Positions 52,332-61,935 of a stretch of 64,000 bases of DNA are shown here, one piece after another (position 1 is the stretch's first letter; each line of letters opens with the position of its first letter). The translations under genes and the position numbers were made by a program. The notes under the pieces were generated by a model. It searched no databases. It was not told the DNA's origin and worked only from the letters and a program-made list of their open reading frames with translations. Origin of the DNA: Lysobacter solisilvae (GTDB lineage Bacteria > Pseudomonadota > Gammaproteobacteria > Xanthomonadales > Xanthomonadaceae); assembly GCF_016613535.2 (NCBI RefSeq), contig NZ_CP071518.1, positions 558,001 to 622,000 on the forward strand, read 5' to 3'.

Positions 52332-54317
52332 ATGAACAAGTGGTGGGGCTGGGCACTGGCTGCCCTGGTCGCGGTGGCGCTGCCGGCACGCGCGGACGTG
52401 GACCTGGAGCAGTACCTGCGGCGCGAAGGATTCATCCGCGTCAAGATTTCGCCCGATGGCCTGCACTACGCCGCTACGGTGCATTGGCAGGACCGCATCG
52501 GCCTGGTGGTGATGCGCCGCTCGGACCAGAAGATCGTTTCCAGTGCCGTGGGCGACAAGGGCTCGGAGATCGAATCGTTCTGGTGGGCCAACAGCGAGCG
52601 GGTGGTGCTGTCCACCGCCGAGAGCCTGGGCAGCCGTGACCAGCCCTACAGCACCGGCCAGTTGTTCGCGCTGGGGCTGGACAGCGATCGGCTCAAGCCG
52701 CTGACCAGCCCGGTTTCGAAGCTGCAGCTGGCCAAGAACGACAGCAAGTCCGGCTGGCAGGTGGCGACGATGATCGACACGCTGCCCGCCGATCCGCGCC
52801 ACGTGCTGGTCGCGATGTGGGATGCCACCGACACCAATCCCAAGACCCACGTCGACAGCGTCGACGTCTACAGCGGAAGCCACAAGCGCGTGGCGACGGC
52901 GCCCACCCGCGCCGCAACCTTCGCCACCGATACCCAGGGCGAGGTGCGCTTCGCCGTCGGCCACGACAAGGACAACTTCAGCGAGCTGTACTACCGCCAG
53001 GACCCCCAGAGCGAGTGGCGGCTGATCAACTCGCAGGCCGAATCGGGCCGGATCGAGACGCCGCTGGGCTTTGCGCGCGACGGCGTCACCGCCTACCTGC
53101 AGGTCACCCAGCCCAGTGGGCCGGACGCCATCGTGGCCTTCAACACCGCCTCCGGCGAGCGCAAGGAGGTGCTGCGCCACGCCAGCGCCGATCCGCTGGA
53201 TGTGGTTTACGACAGCGACGAGCGGACCGTGATCGGCGCGCACTACATGGCCGACACCGTCACCACGAAACTGATCGACGAGACCTCGACCACGGCGCGC
53301 CTCCAGCGCGCGCTCGAGCGGGCCTTCCCGGGGTCGGCCGTGCAGATCACGTCGTTCACCCAGGACGGTGGGCTGGCGCTGGTGCAGGTATGGAACGACC
53401 GCACCCACGACACCTACCTGTTCGACACCAAGACCATGGCGGCCGCGCCGGTGCTGGCGCAGCGGCCCTGGATGGATCGCGCCCGGCTGGCGCCCTCGCG
53501 CCAGGTCGAACTGACCGCGCGCGACGGCATGAAGCTCTACGGCTATCTCACCCTGCCCCGCGGCGCCACGGCGTCCCAGCCGTTACCCATGGTGGTGATG
53601 CCCCACGGCGGCCCCTACGGCATCTTCGACCGCTGGAGCTACGACGACGACACCCAGCTGCTGGCCGACGCGGGCTATGCCGTGCTGCGGCTGAACTTCC
53701 GCGGTTCGGGCAACCACGGCCGCAGCTACCAGGTCGCCGGCGCGCGCGAATGGGGCGGCAAGATGCAGGACGACGTCACCGACGCCACGCGATGGGCGAT
53801 CGACCAGAAGATCGCCGACCCGTCGAAGATCTGCATCTATGGCGCCAGCTACGGCGGCTACGCCGCGCTGATGGGCGTGGCGCGCGAGCCGGCGCTGTAT
53901 CGCTGCGCCGCGGGCTATGTCGGCGTGTACGACCTGGAAGCCATGCACCGCCAGGACTCGCGTGATTCCCGCTACCTGCGGCTTTTCATGGAGGACTGGG
54001 TGGGCGAACGCTCGAGCCTGGATGCACGCTCACCGGTGCTGCTGGCCGACCGCATCAAGGTGCCGGTACTGCTGGCCGCCGGCGGCGAGGACCGCGTCGC
54101 GCCCATCGCGCACAGCCAGAAGATGGAGCTGGCGCTGCACAAGGCCGGCGTGCCCGTGGAGACGCTGTACTTCGACACCGAGGGCCATGGCTTCTACGCG
54201 CAGGAGCACCAGCGCGAGTTCTACGTGCGCCTGCTCGACTTCCTGGGCAGGCACCTTGGCGGCGCACGCGCGGCCGCGGCCGGCACTTCAGGCGCCAAGG
54301 GCAAGCCCGGGCGCTGA
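52332..54317 (+). CDS. S9 family prolyl-oligopeptidase-type peptidase, exported
   Basis: 661 residues. Signal peptide MNKWWGWALAALVAVALPARA, an N-terminal beta-propeller-like region (25-400) and an alpha/beta-hydrolase domain with the nucleophile S506 in YGASYGGYAA. The catalytic Asp is in AAGGEDRVAP and the His in DTEGHGF. Acylaminoacyl/dipeptidyl-type exopeptidases of this kind are frequent in xanthomonads. The extra Ala/Gly/Lys tail after about 640 is dispensable-looking. Confidence 0.94.
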   Translation: MNKWWGWALAALVAVALPARADVDLEQYLRREGFIRVKISPDGLHYAATVHWQDRIGLVVMRRSDQKIVSSAVGDKGSEIESFWWANSERVVLSTAESLGSRDQPYSTGQLFALGLDSDRLKPLTSPVSKLQLAKNDSKSGWQVATMIDTLPADPRHVLVAMWDATDTNPKTHVDSVDVYSGSHKRVATAPTRAATFATDTQGEVRFAVGHDKDNFSELYYRQDPQSEWRLINSQAESGRIETPLGFARDGVTAYLQVTQPSGPDAIVAFNTASGERKEVLRHASADPLDVVYDSDERTVIGAHYMADTVTTKLIDETSTTARLQRALERAFPGSAVQITSFTQDGGLALVQVWNDRTHDTYLFDTKTMAAAPVLAQRPWMDRARLAPSRQVELTARDGMKLYGYLTLPRGATASQPLPMVVMPHGGPYGIFDRWSYDDDTQLLADAGYAVLRLNFRGSGNHGRSYQVAGAREWGGKMQDDVTDATRWAIDQKIADPSKICIYGASYGGYAALMGVAREPALYRCAAGYVGVYDLEAMHRQDSRDSRYLRLFMEDWVGERSSLDARSPVLLADRIKVPVLLAAGGEDRVAPIAHSQKMELALHKAGVPVETLYFDTEGHGFYAQEHQREFYVRLLDFLGRHLGGARAAAAGTSGAKGKPGR

Positions 54318-54512
54318 TCGTCCCGTCCAGCGGCCGTGCGCCACGCCGCTGGCGGGCCGTCGCAGGAGGGGCGATTGCAGGCGCATGCGGCCGGTCGCCA
54401 ACGGGCCGCTCGCGCGACCGTCCACAAGGCCGGCGGAGCCCGGCCTTGATTTCGCGTACACCGGCGGCATCGACACTGGAGTGGGTCCTTCCGCCCCGCC
54501 ATCCCCCGCCTC

Positions 54513-55418
54513 ATGACCGCTGCTCCGGAATTCGAACGCCAGCGCGCGCTGGATACCTATCGCATCGTCGACACGCTGCCCGAGGCGGCGTACGAGGACA
54601 TCGTCCGCCTCGCCGCCGCCATCTGCGGCGTGCCCATCGCCCTGGTGTCGCTGATCGATCGTGACCGTCAGTGGTTCAAGGCCCGCGTCGGCGTGGACCT
54701 GGCCGAGACGCCACGCGACGAGGCCGTCTGCAACCACGCCATCGGCACGCCGGAAGCCTTGCTGGAAGTCGCCGACCTGGCGCGGGATCCGCGCTTCGCG
54801 CACTTCCCGGTGGTCACCGGGCCGATTGGCGCGCGCTTCTACGCCGGCATGCCGCTGGTAACACCGGGGGGCGCCGCGATCGGTACGGTCTGCGTGATCG
54901 ACCGCGAGCCGCGCGTGCTCTCCGACGACCAGCGCGGCGCGCTGGAGTCACTCGCCCGCCTGACCGTCAACCTGCTGGAAGGCCGCCAGCGCGAGCACGT
55001 GCTGGAACGCGCCACCTTCATGAGCCGGGGCGCCTTGCATGCACCCGCTGCGGCGCCGCCGGGATTCACCGTGGCGCTGTTCGAGCTGCAGGGCTACGCG
55101 GAATTGGCCACGCAGCGTGGCGAGCGCGGCGCCGAGCAACTGCTGGCGCAACTGGATCGCGCGCTGGAATCACGCCTGCAGGCCAGCCTCGGCGACACCC
55201 TCAACCGCTGCACCGGCAGCGCCGAGTTCGTCGCCGTGCTCCACGGGGACGCGGCGTCGACCCTGCGCCAGCTGCGCGAGGCCGCCGACCACGAACAGGG
55301 CCGCCACGGCGTGCGCATCTGCAGCGCCGCGGCCGAGGCGGTGGACGCCGCGGAACCGCTGGAGCAGGTGTTCCTGCGTGCCGATCGCGCGCTGAGCCAG
55401 GCCAGGCAGGCCGGCTGA
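54513..55418 (+). CDS. GAF domain protein with degenerate GGDEF domain
   Basis: 301 residues. A GAF domain (about 25-165) with FxxxGVDLAETPRDEAVCNHAI, typical of the GAF group attached to cyclases and kinases. The C-terminal 125 residues fold-match a GGDEF domain, but the active site reads GSAEF (235-239) and the Mg-binding Asp strand reads VALFELQGY. Diguanylate cyclase activity is therefore improbable; it may bind GTP or cyclic-di-GMP or act as a scaffold. Start ATG 54513. Confidence 0.82.
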   Translation: MTAAPEFERQRALDTYRIVDTLPEAAYEDIVRLAAAICGVPIALVSLIDRDRQWFKARVGVDLAETPRDEAVCNHAIGTPEALLEVADLARDPRFAHFPVVTGPIGARFYAGMPLVTPGGAAIGTVCVIDREPRVLSDDQRGALESLARLTVNLLEGRQREHVLERATFMSRGALHAPAAAPPGFTVALFELQGYAELATQRGERGAEQLLAQLDRALESRLQASLGDTLNRCTGSAEFVAVLHGDAASTLRQLREAADHEQGRHGVRICSAAAEAVDAAEPLEQVFLRADRALSQARQAG

Positions 55419-55467
55419 GTCCGCGAAGGCAGGCCGGCCCCCGACGCGCGCCGGGGCAGGCGTGCCG

Positions 55468-55983
55468 TCAGCTGTCCCGGGCCGCTTCCAGCTTGGCCAA
55501 CACGGCCATGAATTCCTCGCGCACCAGCCGCGTGTCGGCATCGGTGTCGTACTGGTCGAACACCAGGCGGGTTGCCGCGTCATGTTCCCGGGTATCCAGC
55601 ACGCCGTCGTGGTTGCCATCCACCTGCGCGAGCCGGGCCGCGGTGTCGGTCGGCGGCGTGTCGAGCAGCGTTTCGCGCTCGCTCTCCATTTCCTGCACGG
55701 TCACGGCGCCGTCGCCGTCGCGATCCATGCGCGAGAACATCACGGCGGCCGCGATCGCGTGTTCGCTGCGGGCGATCACGCCGTCGCCGTCGCGATCCAG
55801 CCGATGCAGCAGCGCCTCCCAGGCTGTCTGCTGCGCCGCTGTCAGCGCCGGCGCGGCGGCCCCGGTCGGGGCAGGCACGGGTTCGGCCGCCGGCACGGTC
55901 ACCGCCGCGGGCGCGGGTTCCCGCGAACAGCCGCCCAGGATGAGCATGAAGGACAGTGCGCAGATGGCGACGCGACCAGGCAT
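55468..55983 (-). CDS. EF-hand lipoprotein
   Basis: 171 residues. Lipobox ILGGC (Cys 19) after a short signal, an Ala/Pro linker (20-48), then EF-hand loops DRDGDGVIARSEH, DRDGDGAVTVQEM and DGNHDGVLDTREH, plus a weaker DTDADTRLVREEF. Similar architecture to the lipoprotein at 32.9 kb. GGAGGTCGTC precedes the ATG. Convergent with the GAF gene. Confidence 0.88.
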   Translation of the reverse strand: MPGRVAICALSFMLILGGCSREPAPAAVTVPAAEPVPAPTGAAAPALTAAQQTAWEALLHRLDRDGDGVIARSEHAIAAAVMFSRMDRDGDGAVTVQEMESERETLLDTPPTDTAARLAQVDGNHDGVLDTREHDAATRLVFDQYDTDADTRLVREEFMAVLAKLEAARDS

Positions 55984-56176
55984 GACGACCTCCGGAATCC
56001 AGGACGCCGAGCGTGGGCAGCGTGTGGCCCCCTGTCAATCGGCTGGCGACGCTCGCCGGATCCGTCCATCGGCCAGCCGGCGGCCACGACGGCCGCTGCG
56101 CGTGTCCGGCCACACACGGGATGACACCCGGCCCCGCGCGGCGCACGCTAGGGCCTGACCATCGATTGGCGCCGCC

Positions 56177-56710
56177 ATGTCCCTGCCCGACGAATACGAT
56201 CCCGACGACAACTTCGCCCATGCCTTCGGCGCGGACGCCGACATCGACGAGGAAGCCGCGCTCGAGGCGCTGGTCTGGCAACTGCTGCTGCTGATCAATC
56301 CCGGCGACGAGGACGCGGCGCTGCAGCAGTTCGCCGCCTTCCGCGAGGCCCTGGCCGAACGCGGCGATGCCGATGCGCAGGACCTGCTGCGCGAGGCCAT
56401 CGACTGGAAGTCCGGCTTCTTCGTCCACGAGGACGACCCGCGTGCGCTGGTGGAAAGCCTGGACGAGCTGTCGTCGCGCTGGAACCTGCGCATCGTCTGG
56501 GACGAAGACGAGGAGACCCTGGACAGGGCGGAGGTACCCGCGCTGCTGCACACCGCCTACGACCGGCTGCGCGAATACCACTACACGCTGTGGACCTGGG
56601 AGACCGGCACCGATCATCACGCCGGCTGGATCACCCGCCAGCAGGACGATGAAGCGCTCCGGCTGGTTGCCGGCGCGCTGGGTTTCCATGTCCGCACCGG
56701 CGCCGGTTGA
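56177..56710 (+). CDS. DUF6630-like cytosolic acidic protein
   Basis: 177 residues, strongly acidic N-terminus (DEYDPDDNFAHAFGADADIDEE), then a helical domain and WKSGFFVHEDDPRALVESLDELSSRWNLRIVWD and a final YHYTLWTWETGTDHHAGWI. No signal peptide. Matches the DUF6630 pattern as I know it; function unknown. Confidence 0.78.
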   Translation: MSLPDEYDPDDNFAHAFGADADIDEEAALEALVWQLLLLINPGDEDAALQQFAAFREALAERGDADAQDLLREAIDWKSGFFVHEDDPRALVESLDELSSRWNLRIVWDEDEETLDRAEVPALLHTAYDRLREYHYTLWTWETGTDHHAGWITRQQDDEALRLVAGALGFHVRTGAG

Positions 56711-56791
56711 AACCGCGCGGGTCGAACCGCACTGACATGAGCCGCGCTGACGTTGAGCCGCGCGGCTCCTGAGGCGCGCGAAGGCGCCGGC

Positions 56792-57244
56792 TCAGCGCGT
56801 CTTGACGTCGGCGACCGAGACGACCTTCAGCGAAGGACCATTCGCGTCCGCGGCCGCCAGGACGCCGGTGACCCGCGCCTCGATGCCGCCGTTGCCGCCG
56901 GCTGCGGTACGCGCATCCACGGCGCGCAGCAGCGCGGCGATATCCGGCTGTTCCGCGGCGGCCGGATCGATGGCCAGCCGCAGGCTGACCGGCGGTTCGA
57001 CGGCCTGCGTGAGCACCAGCTGCGAACGCGTGGCGCCGTTCACATGCCCGCAGACCGTGACCGATTGGCCCGCCAGCGTCGCGGCCTGTCCCATCAGCTC
57101 CGTGACGCTGTGGCAGGGCGCACCGGGCGTGGACTGCATGCAGCCGGCGCCAGTCACCGCCAGCAACAGCAGCAGAAGGCGCGCGGCGCCTGTTCGATAA
57201 ACACCATTCACGTCGACACCTGCGGCCACCAGTCCATGGGACAC
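56792..57244 (-). CDS. Lipoprotein with OB-like domain, unknown function
   Basis: 150 residues. Hydrophobic segment ending with lipobox VTGAGC (Cys 35), then a small beta-rich domain (GQSVTVCGHVNG..., GIEARVTGVL...) reminiscent of exported OB folds. The N-region before the hydrophobic core is long (22 residues), so the true start may be GTG 57211. No partner evident. Confidence 0.68.
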   Translation of the reverse strand: MSHGLVAAGVDVNGVYRTGAARLLLLLLAVTGAGCMQSTPGAPCHSVTELMGQAATLAGQSVTVCGHVNGATRSQLVLTQAVEPPVSLRLAIDPAAAEQPDIAALLRAVDARTAAGGNGGIEARVTGVLAAADANGPSLKVVSVADVKTR

Positions 57245-57385
57245 ACAGCTTAGGCCCCCCGCGTCCTGGGCACCATCGCCACGGCGCGCGACGGGCTCGC
57301 GCCGTCTTAACCCGCCAGGGCAACAATGCCCTGGCCCGTCGCGTCGGCGCCCGCCCGCGCGAGGCGTTCCCCGGAGACCGCGTCG

Positions 57386-57898
57386 ATGAAGAATCTCACT
57401 CCGCTGGCGCTATACCTCACCGCCCTGCTCCCCGTCGCACTGATCGCCGCACCGCCCGAGCATGCCGGGCACGCCATGGCGCCGTCTGCCCAGCATGTGA
57501 TGGTGAAAGCGGCGGAGGTGAAGTGGGGCGCCGCCCCGCCCGCACTGGAGCCTGCCGCGCAGGCCGCGGTGCTCGCCGGCGACCCGGGCCAGGCCGATGG
57601 CCTGTTCGTCCTGCGCCTGAAGGCGCCGGCCGGCTTCGTCATCGCCCGCCACTGGCATCCCACCGACGAACACGTGACGGTGATGGAGGGCGACCTCACC
57701 CTGGAAATGGGCGACGGCGCCAACCGCCACTCCGCCACGTTCGGTCCCGGCGACTACGTGCTGCTGCCGGCGCACATGCACCACCGGGCGTCCACGCGCG
57801 GCGGGATGGTCGTGCAGGTCCACGGCAAGGGTCCGTTCGAGATCAACTACGTCGACCCGAAGGACGACCCGCGCAAGCGCGCGCCCGCCGCACCCTGA
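57386..57898 (+). CDS. Exported cupin protein
   Basis: 170 residues from ATG 57386 (GGAGA upstream). Signal peptide ending ALIAA, then a single cupin barrel with the metal ligands in ARHWHPTDEHVTVMEG (His, His, Glu) and HMHH in the second motif. Periplasmic; enzyme or binding role unknown. Confidence 0.88.
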   Translation: MKNLTPLALYLTALLPVALIAAPPEHAGHAMAPSAQHVMVKAAEVKWGAAPPALEPAAQAAVLAGDPGQADGLFVLRLKAPAGFVIARHWHPTDEHVTVMEGDLTLEMGDGANRHSATFGPGDYVLLPAHMHHRASTRGGMVVQVHGKGPFEINYVDPKDDPRKRAPAAP

Positions 57899-58008
57899 AG
57901 CCGCCGCGACATCCGCCATGGTGCAGCCGCTTGCCTGCCTGCGGCAGGGCAGGCGTATGCTGCGCGCAGGTGGGCTTGGCCAACGGGAACGATCGCAAGG
58001 GGACTGCG

Positions 58009-58536
58009 ATGAACTACCAGCAACGGCTCGATTACCTGGTAAACGCGATCCAGAAGCTGTCGATGGTGCGCGACTTCGAAACCCTCGCCGCGCTGGTGCG
58101 GCATGCCGCGCGCGAACTCACCGGTGCCGATGGCGCAACCTTCGTCCTGCGCGATGGCGACCAGTGCCACTACCGCGACGAGGACGCGATCGGTCCGCTC
58201 TGGAAGGGCCAGCGTTTCCCCATGAGCGCGTGCATCAGCGGCTGGGTGATGCTGCACCGTGAGCCGGTGGCCATCGAGGACATCTACGCCGACGCCCGCA
58301 TCCCGCAGGACGCCTACCGCTCCACCTTCGTGCGAAGCCTGGTGATGGTGCCCATCCGCACGCTCGATCCGATTGGCGCGATCGGCAACTACTGGGCCGG
58401 CCGCCACCGCTCCTCGCCCGAGGAGATCTACCTGTTGCGCGCGCTGGCCGATTCCACGTCGGTCGCCATCGAGAACGTGCGCATGTTCGAGGACCTGGAA
58501 CCTCGCGTGCTGGGCGACGGGACGCGCGTGGCCTGA
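58009..58536 (+). CDS. Stand-alone GAF domain protein
   Basis: 175 residues consisting of one GAF domain: N-terminal helix YQQRLDYLVNAIQKLSMVRDFETLAALVRHAARELTGADGATFVLRDG, MSACISGWVM with a Cys, and FVRSLVMVPIRT. Without an output domain it may be a sensor partner of another protein, or a light/redox sensor remnant. AAGGGGA precedes the ATG. Confidence 0.85.
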   Translation: MNYQQRLDYLVNAIQKLSMVRDFETLAALVRHAARELTGADGATFVLRDGDQCHYRDEDAIGPLWKGQRFPMSACISGWVMLHREPVAIEDIYADARIPQDAYRSTFVRSLVMVPIRTLDPIGAIGNYWAGRHRSSPEEIYLLRALADSTSVAIENVRMFEDLEPRVLGDGTRVA

Positions 58537-58561
58537 GCGACTGCCGGGACCGGTGCCCGCC

Positions 58562-59404
58562 TCAGCGGCGGGGCGTGCCGCGATACACATCCCGATAGGC
58601 GGACTGCACCAGGGCGTGGCCGTAGCTGCGCTCCAGGCGCATGACGATGAAATGCCCGCGCGCCATGTCCTGGTAGTGGCTGGTGAACAGCGTGTTCAAG
58701 GTCGCGCCCGCGGCGGCGCCCAGCACCGGCACCATCTGCGCGGCGGTCTTTTCGGTGATCACCACGCCGAAGCGCGCGGCCACCGACTCGATCAGCCGCG
58801 CCATGACATGGCCGGCATCACGCGCCGACAGCTTGCGGGTGAACGCCTCGACCGACTTGTCGCCGACCTGGCGCGCCAGTTCGGCGGCGGTGTGGCGGCC
58901 CACTTCGGCCACCATGCCGCGCATCGCGTAGTAGCCCGATTCGGCGGCGTCGTCGTCCTCGCTGCGCCCACCAAGCGCGAACACCTCGATGCAGGCGGCC
59001 TGGACCGCCGGCTCCTGCAGCGAGAAACCTTCGCTGCGTGCGATGTCCGCCACGGCCCGCATCATGATCGTCGTCGACACCGGCAGTTCGGCGACCAGGC
59101 CCGCCCAGCCAAAGAAGCCGCCGACCGCGCCGCTGCCGGCCGCGGCCAGCTTGTGCAGCCGGGTGGAGGCCTGCGCGCGCGGCGCGTCCTTCAGCGTGAA
59201 CAGCGCCGCATCGCACGCGCGGTACAGCGCGGCGCGGACCGCCGACTGGATCCGCCGCGTCACGAAACCGGGCAGCTTGGAGACGGCCCAGTCCACGGGA
59301 GAGCCGATCAGGTTGGCGATCTGGATCGACAGGCTGGGCCGCTCCAGCAGCGCGACGGCGCGGCGGAGCTCGTGCATGTCCTGGGCAGTGATCGGGGTCG
59401 GCAT
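58562..59404 (-). CDS. EcsC family protein
   Basis: 280 residues. Matches the EcsC family through RLHKLAAAGSGAVGGFFGWAGLVAELPVSTTIMMRAVADIARSEGF and the later VPVLGAAAGATLNTLFTSHYQDMARGHF. Glycine-rich hydrophobic patches suggest membrane association. EcsC accompanies the EcsAB transporter in Bacillus; here it is alone and its role is unknown. ATG 59404 is chosen over GTG 59410. Confidence 0.9.
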   Translation of the reverse strand: MPTPITAQDMHELRRAVALLERPSLSIQIANLIGSPVDWAVSKLPGFVTRRIQSAVRAALYRACDAALFTLKDAPRAQASTRLHKLAAAGSGAVGGFFGWAGLVAELPVSTTIMMRAVADIARSEGFSLQEPAVQAACIEVFALGGRSEDDDAAESGYYAMRGMVAEVGRHTAAELARQVGDKSVEAFTRKLSARDAGHVMARLIESVAARFGVVITEKTAAQMVPVLGAAAGATLNTLFTSHYQDMARGHFIVMRLERSYGHALVQSAYRDVYRGTPRR

Positions 59405-59487
59405 GGGCACCTGGTCGCCGGCGGAAGCCTCCCAAGCTGGGGACGCGCGCGCGATTTGGCAAGCGCTCGGCCGTTCGGCCTGCCGCC

Positions 59488-60240
59488 TCAGGCCTCCACG
59501 CTGTAGGTCACCTTCGTCCCCGACACCTTGACCTTGCCGCTGCCCTGCAGGCTCTGCAGCACGGCGTCGAGGGTCGCGTCATCCAGGGCGGGCACGAACA
59601 TCGCCCGGATCGAGGAGCGCAGCGTGCCCAGGCGCGCGGGGCGGGTGCGCATCTTCTTCAGGCGCGCGACCACCGTCGCGGCGCCGGCGCGGGCGGTCAC
59701 GACCTTGGCCGGGCCGGGCGGACATTTCGGATCTGCCGGCGCCACCTTCGCCACGGCCTTTGGCGCGGCTTTCGCCACGGCCTTGGCTGCAGGCTTGGGC
59801 GCGGCCTTGACCACGCGGGCGGCCTTGCCCGACCGGGCCGGTTTCGCCCCGCCCGCCGCCGGGGCGGCCGCGGCACCCGGCGCCAGGCCGCTGTCGGGGA
59901 TTTCCGGCAGCCGCTGGCACGCGATGCCCAGCGTGCCCAGGTGCCGCACCAGCGGATCGAAACCGCGATCCTTCGAGATGATGTTGAACGTGGCCTGCGG
60001 ATGCGCGGCGGCCAGGCGACCGATGTAGAACGCGATGTGGAAATCCACGGCGTCCGGGCCGCTGCCCTGGATCTGGATGTATTCGGCGTCGCTGCCGAAA
60101 GGCTGCAGGGCGCGCACGAGTTCCAGCATCAGGCGACCCTGGTGCTGGCCGAGGAACACCTTGATGCGATGCTCGCCGGGACGCAGCCGGTCGAGCGCCT
60201 TGGGCTGCACGTTCTCGAAATCGATCAGGAAGAACGGCAT
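59488..60240 (-). CDS. PIN-like domain protein with Lys/Ala-rich linker
   Basis: 250 residues. N-terminal nuclease-like domain (1-115) with FLIDFENVQP, GPDAVDFHIAFYIGRL and KDRGFDPLVRHL, giving the acidic residues of a PIN/NYN-type metal site. Residues 125-175 are a low-complexity Lys/Ala/Pro linker (KAAPKPAAKAVAKAAPKAVA), then a C-terminal helical domain. A cytosolic RNA-processing enzyme is plausible. ATG 60240 or GTG 60246 start. Confidence 0.8.
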   Translation of the reverse strand: MPFFLIDFENVQPKALDRLRPGEHRIKVFLGQHQGRLMLELVRALQPFGSDAEYIQIQGSGPDAVDFHIAFYIGRLAAAHPQATFNIISKDRGFDPLVRHLGTLGIACQRLPEIPDSGLAPGAAAAPAAGGAKPARSGKAARVVKAAPKPAAKAVAKAAPKAVAKVAPADPKCPPGPAKVVTARAGAATVVARLKKMRTRPARLGTLRSSIRAMFVPALDDATLDAVLQSLQGSGKVKVSGTKVTYSVEA

Positions 60241-60314
60241 GGTCACGGCGGCGATCCTGCATCAGGGGCCTTTGAGTCTACGCTGCCGCGGCGCGAGCCC
60301 AGGACGGCAGGCGC

Positions 60315-60776
60315 CTAGCGCGGGTCGCCTTGCCCGTGCGGCCACAGCGCCAGCAGCAGGCCCACCACCGCCAGGCCGGCGACCACCAGCTGCATCGCGC
60401 CCACGCCCGAGGCGCCCGCCAGTGCGAGCGGCTTCATCCCGGCCACCAGCCGGTGGGCCACGAACTGCAGCACGACCACGCAGTACATCAGGGGAATGAG
60501 TGCGCGGTAGCGCAGCAGCACTACCAGGAACAACGCGCCCATCAGCAGCTGCTCCAGCCCCATCCGCGCCATCAGCGCAATCACGTTCTGCGCCGCCCCG
60601 TCCGGATAGGTGTCCAGCGGCATGCGCGAGATGCTCTGCGCGCCGCCGTCGGCGCGCAGGATGTGCGTCATGCCCAGCGCGAGCTTCATGAACACCTGCG
60701 GGACGAACAGCCACACGGCCAGCGCGGGTCCGGGCAGACGGTTGTCGACGACGGCGGGAAGGATCGGCTTGAGCAT
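60315..60776 (-). CDS. Membrane protein of unknown function
   Basis: 153 residues with four to five hydrophobic helices (PALAVWLFVPQVFMKLALGM, LEQLLMGALFLVVLL, LIPLMYCVVVLQFVAHRL, VGAMQLVVAGLAVVGLLLALW). GGGGAC precedes ATG 60776. Family not recognised. Lies 74 bp downstream of nothing on its strand, so it is probably monocistronic. Confidence 0.7.
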   Translation of the reverse strand: MLKPILPAVVDNRLPGPALAVWLFVPQVFMKLALGMTHILRADGGAQSISRMPLDTYPDGAAQNVIALMARMGLEQLLMGALFLVVLLRYRALIPLMYCVVVLQFVAHRLVAGMKPLALAGASGVGAMQLVVAGLAVVGLLLALWPHGQGDPR

Positions 60777-60975
60777 TTGAAGTCCCCGGTTCGCGTGCGC
60801 GCCCACGCTACCGCGTTTGCCGCGCGCAGCCCCCCTGCCATCGGTCGGCCAACCTTCGTCGTGGTCGACGCACGGGCGTCGTGCGCCCACCCCGTGCATG
60901 TTGGCGGGATGAGTTCCGGCCCTGCCCACCGCGTCCGGGCGCGGCGACACTGCGCGCCCCACCCAGGAGAACCGC

Positions 60976-61830
60976 ATGATCCGTCCGTCCCACGTGGCCG
61001 CCACCATCGCGCTGGCCGCGCTTGCCTGCACCGCTCTGCCCACCCGTGCCGCCGACAGCTACGACAGTTGCGAGGGCCGCTTCATCCAATCCCTGCCGGT
61101 CACGATCACCAGCCAGGGAGTGTGGTGCCTGCGCCACGACCTGAGCACCGCGATCGGCGCCGGCGCGGCGGTGACCATCGCCACCAACAACGTCACCCTG
61201 AACTGCAACGGCTACAAGCTGGGTGGACTGGCCGCAGGCGACACCTCGCAGGCCACCGGCGTGTACGCCAGCAACCGGCAGAACGTGACGGTGCGCGGCT
61301 GCAACCTGCGCGGCTTCAACCATGGCATCTGGATCGACGGTGGCGGCGGACACGTGGTGGCCGACAACCGCCTGGACAACGCGTTGCTGGTGGGCATCCG
61401 CGTGAGCGGCGAGCACAACCGCGTCATCGACAACGCCGTGTTCGACACCGGCGGCGCGACCGAGCGCACCGAGGCCTACGGCATCATCGCCAGCGCCGAC
61501 GTCATCGGGAACACCGTGGCTGGCGTGTTCGCCACGGCCGCCAACACCTACCTGCACGGCATGCTGGTGAACGGGGACGGCCACCAGGTCCGCGGCAACG
61601 TCATCCGTGGCCTGGCGCCGGCGGGCTTCGGCGCGGCGCACGGGATCGTCGCCACCGGCAGCGGGATGACGATCGAGGGCAACCGCGTCTCGTCGGCGAC
61701 GCTGATCGGCGGCAACGGGATCGCCGGGCATGGCGCGGCCGACACCTTCTGCCTGGACAATACGGTGGCCCGGTTCGCCGGCGGGATCACGCAGTGCCGG
61801 CCCTCGAGCACCAACGACAGCTTCCTGTAA
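60976..61830 (+). CDS. Exported right-handed beta-helix protein
   Basis: 284 residues. Signal peptide ending PTRAA, then repeated short strands with Asn ladders (NNVTLNCNGYKL, NVTVRGCNLRGFNHGIWID, NRLDNALLVGIRVSGEHNRVIDN, GNTVAGVF, GNVIRGL, GNRVSSATL) typical of pectate-lyase-like helices. Three cysteine pairs could be disulfides. No catalytic motif identified, so carbohydrate binding or an adhesion role is as likely as lyase activity. Confidence 0.82.
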   Translation: MIRPSHVAATIALAALACTALPTRAADSYDSCEGRFIQSLPVTITSQGVWCLRHDLSTAIGAGAAVTIATNNVTLNCNGYKLGGLAAGDTSQATGVYASNRQNVTVRGCNLRGFNHGIWIDGGGGHVVADNRLDNALLVGIRVSGEHNRVIDNAVFDTGGATERTEAYGIIASADVIGNTVAGVFATAANTYLHGMLVNGDGHQVRGNVIRGLAPAGFGAAHGIVATGSGMTIEGNRVSSATLIGGNGIAGHGAADTFCLDNTVARFAGGITQCRPSSTNDSFL

Positions 61831-61935
61831 GCCGGCCGGACCGGCGCGCCGATGCCGGGCGGACCGGCATCGGCCCGGCGTGACCGTGACCGCACCCGCG
61901 GCGCGTATGCTGGTCCGCCCGCCTGCCTGCTGCCC

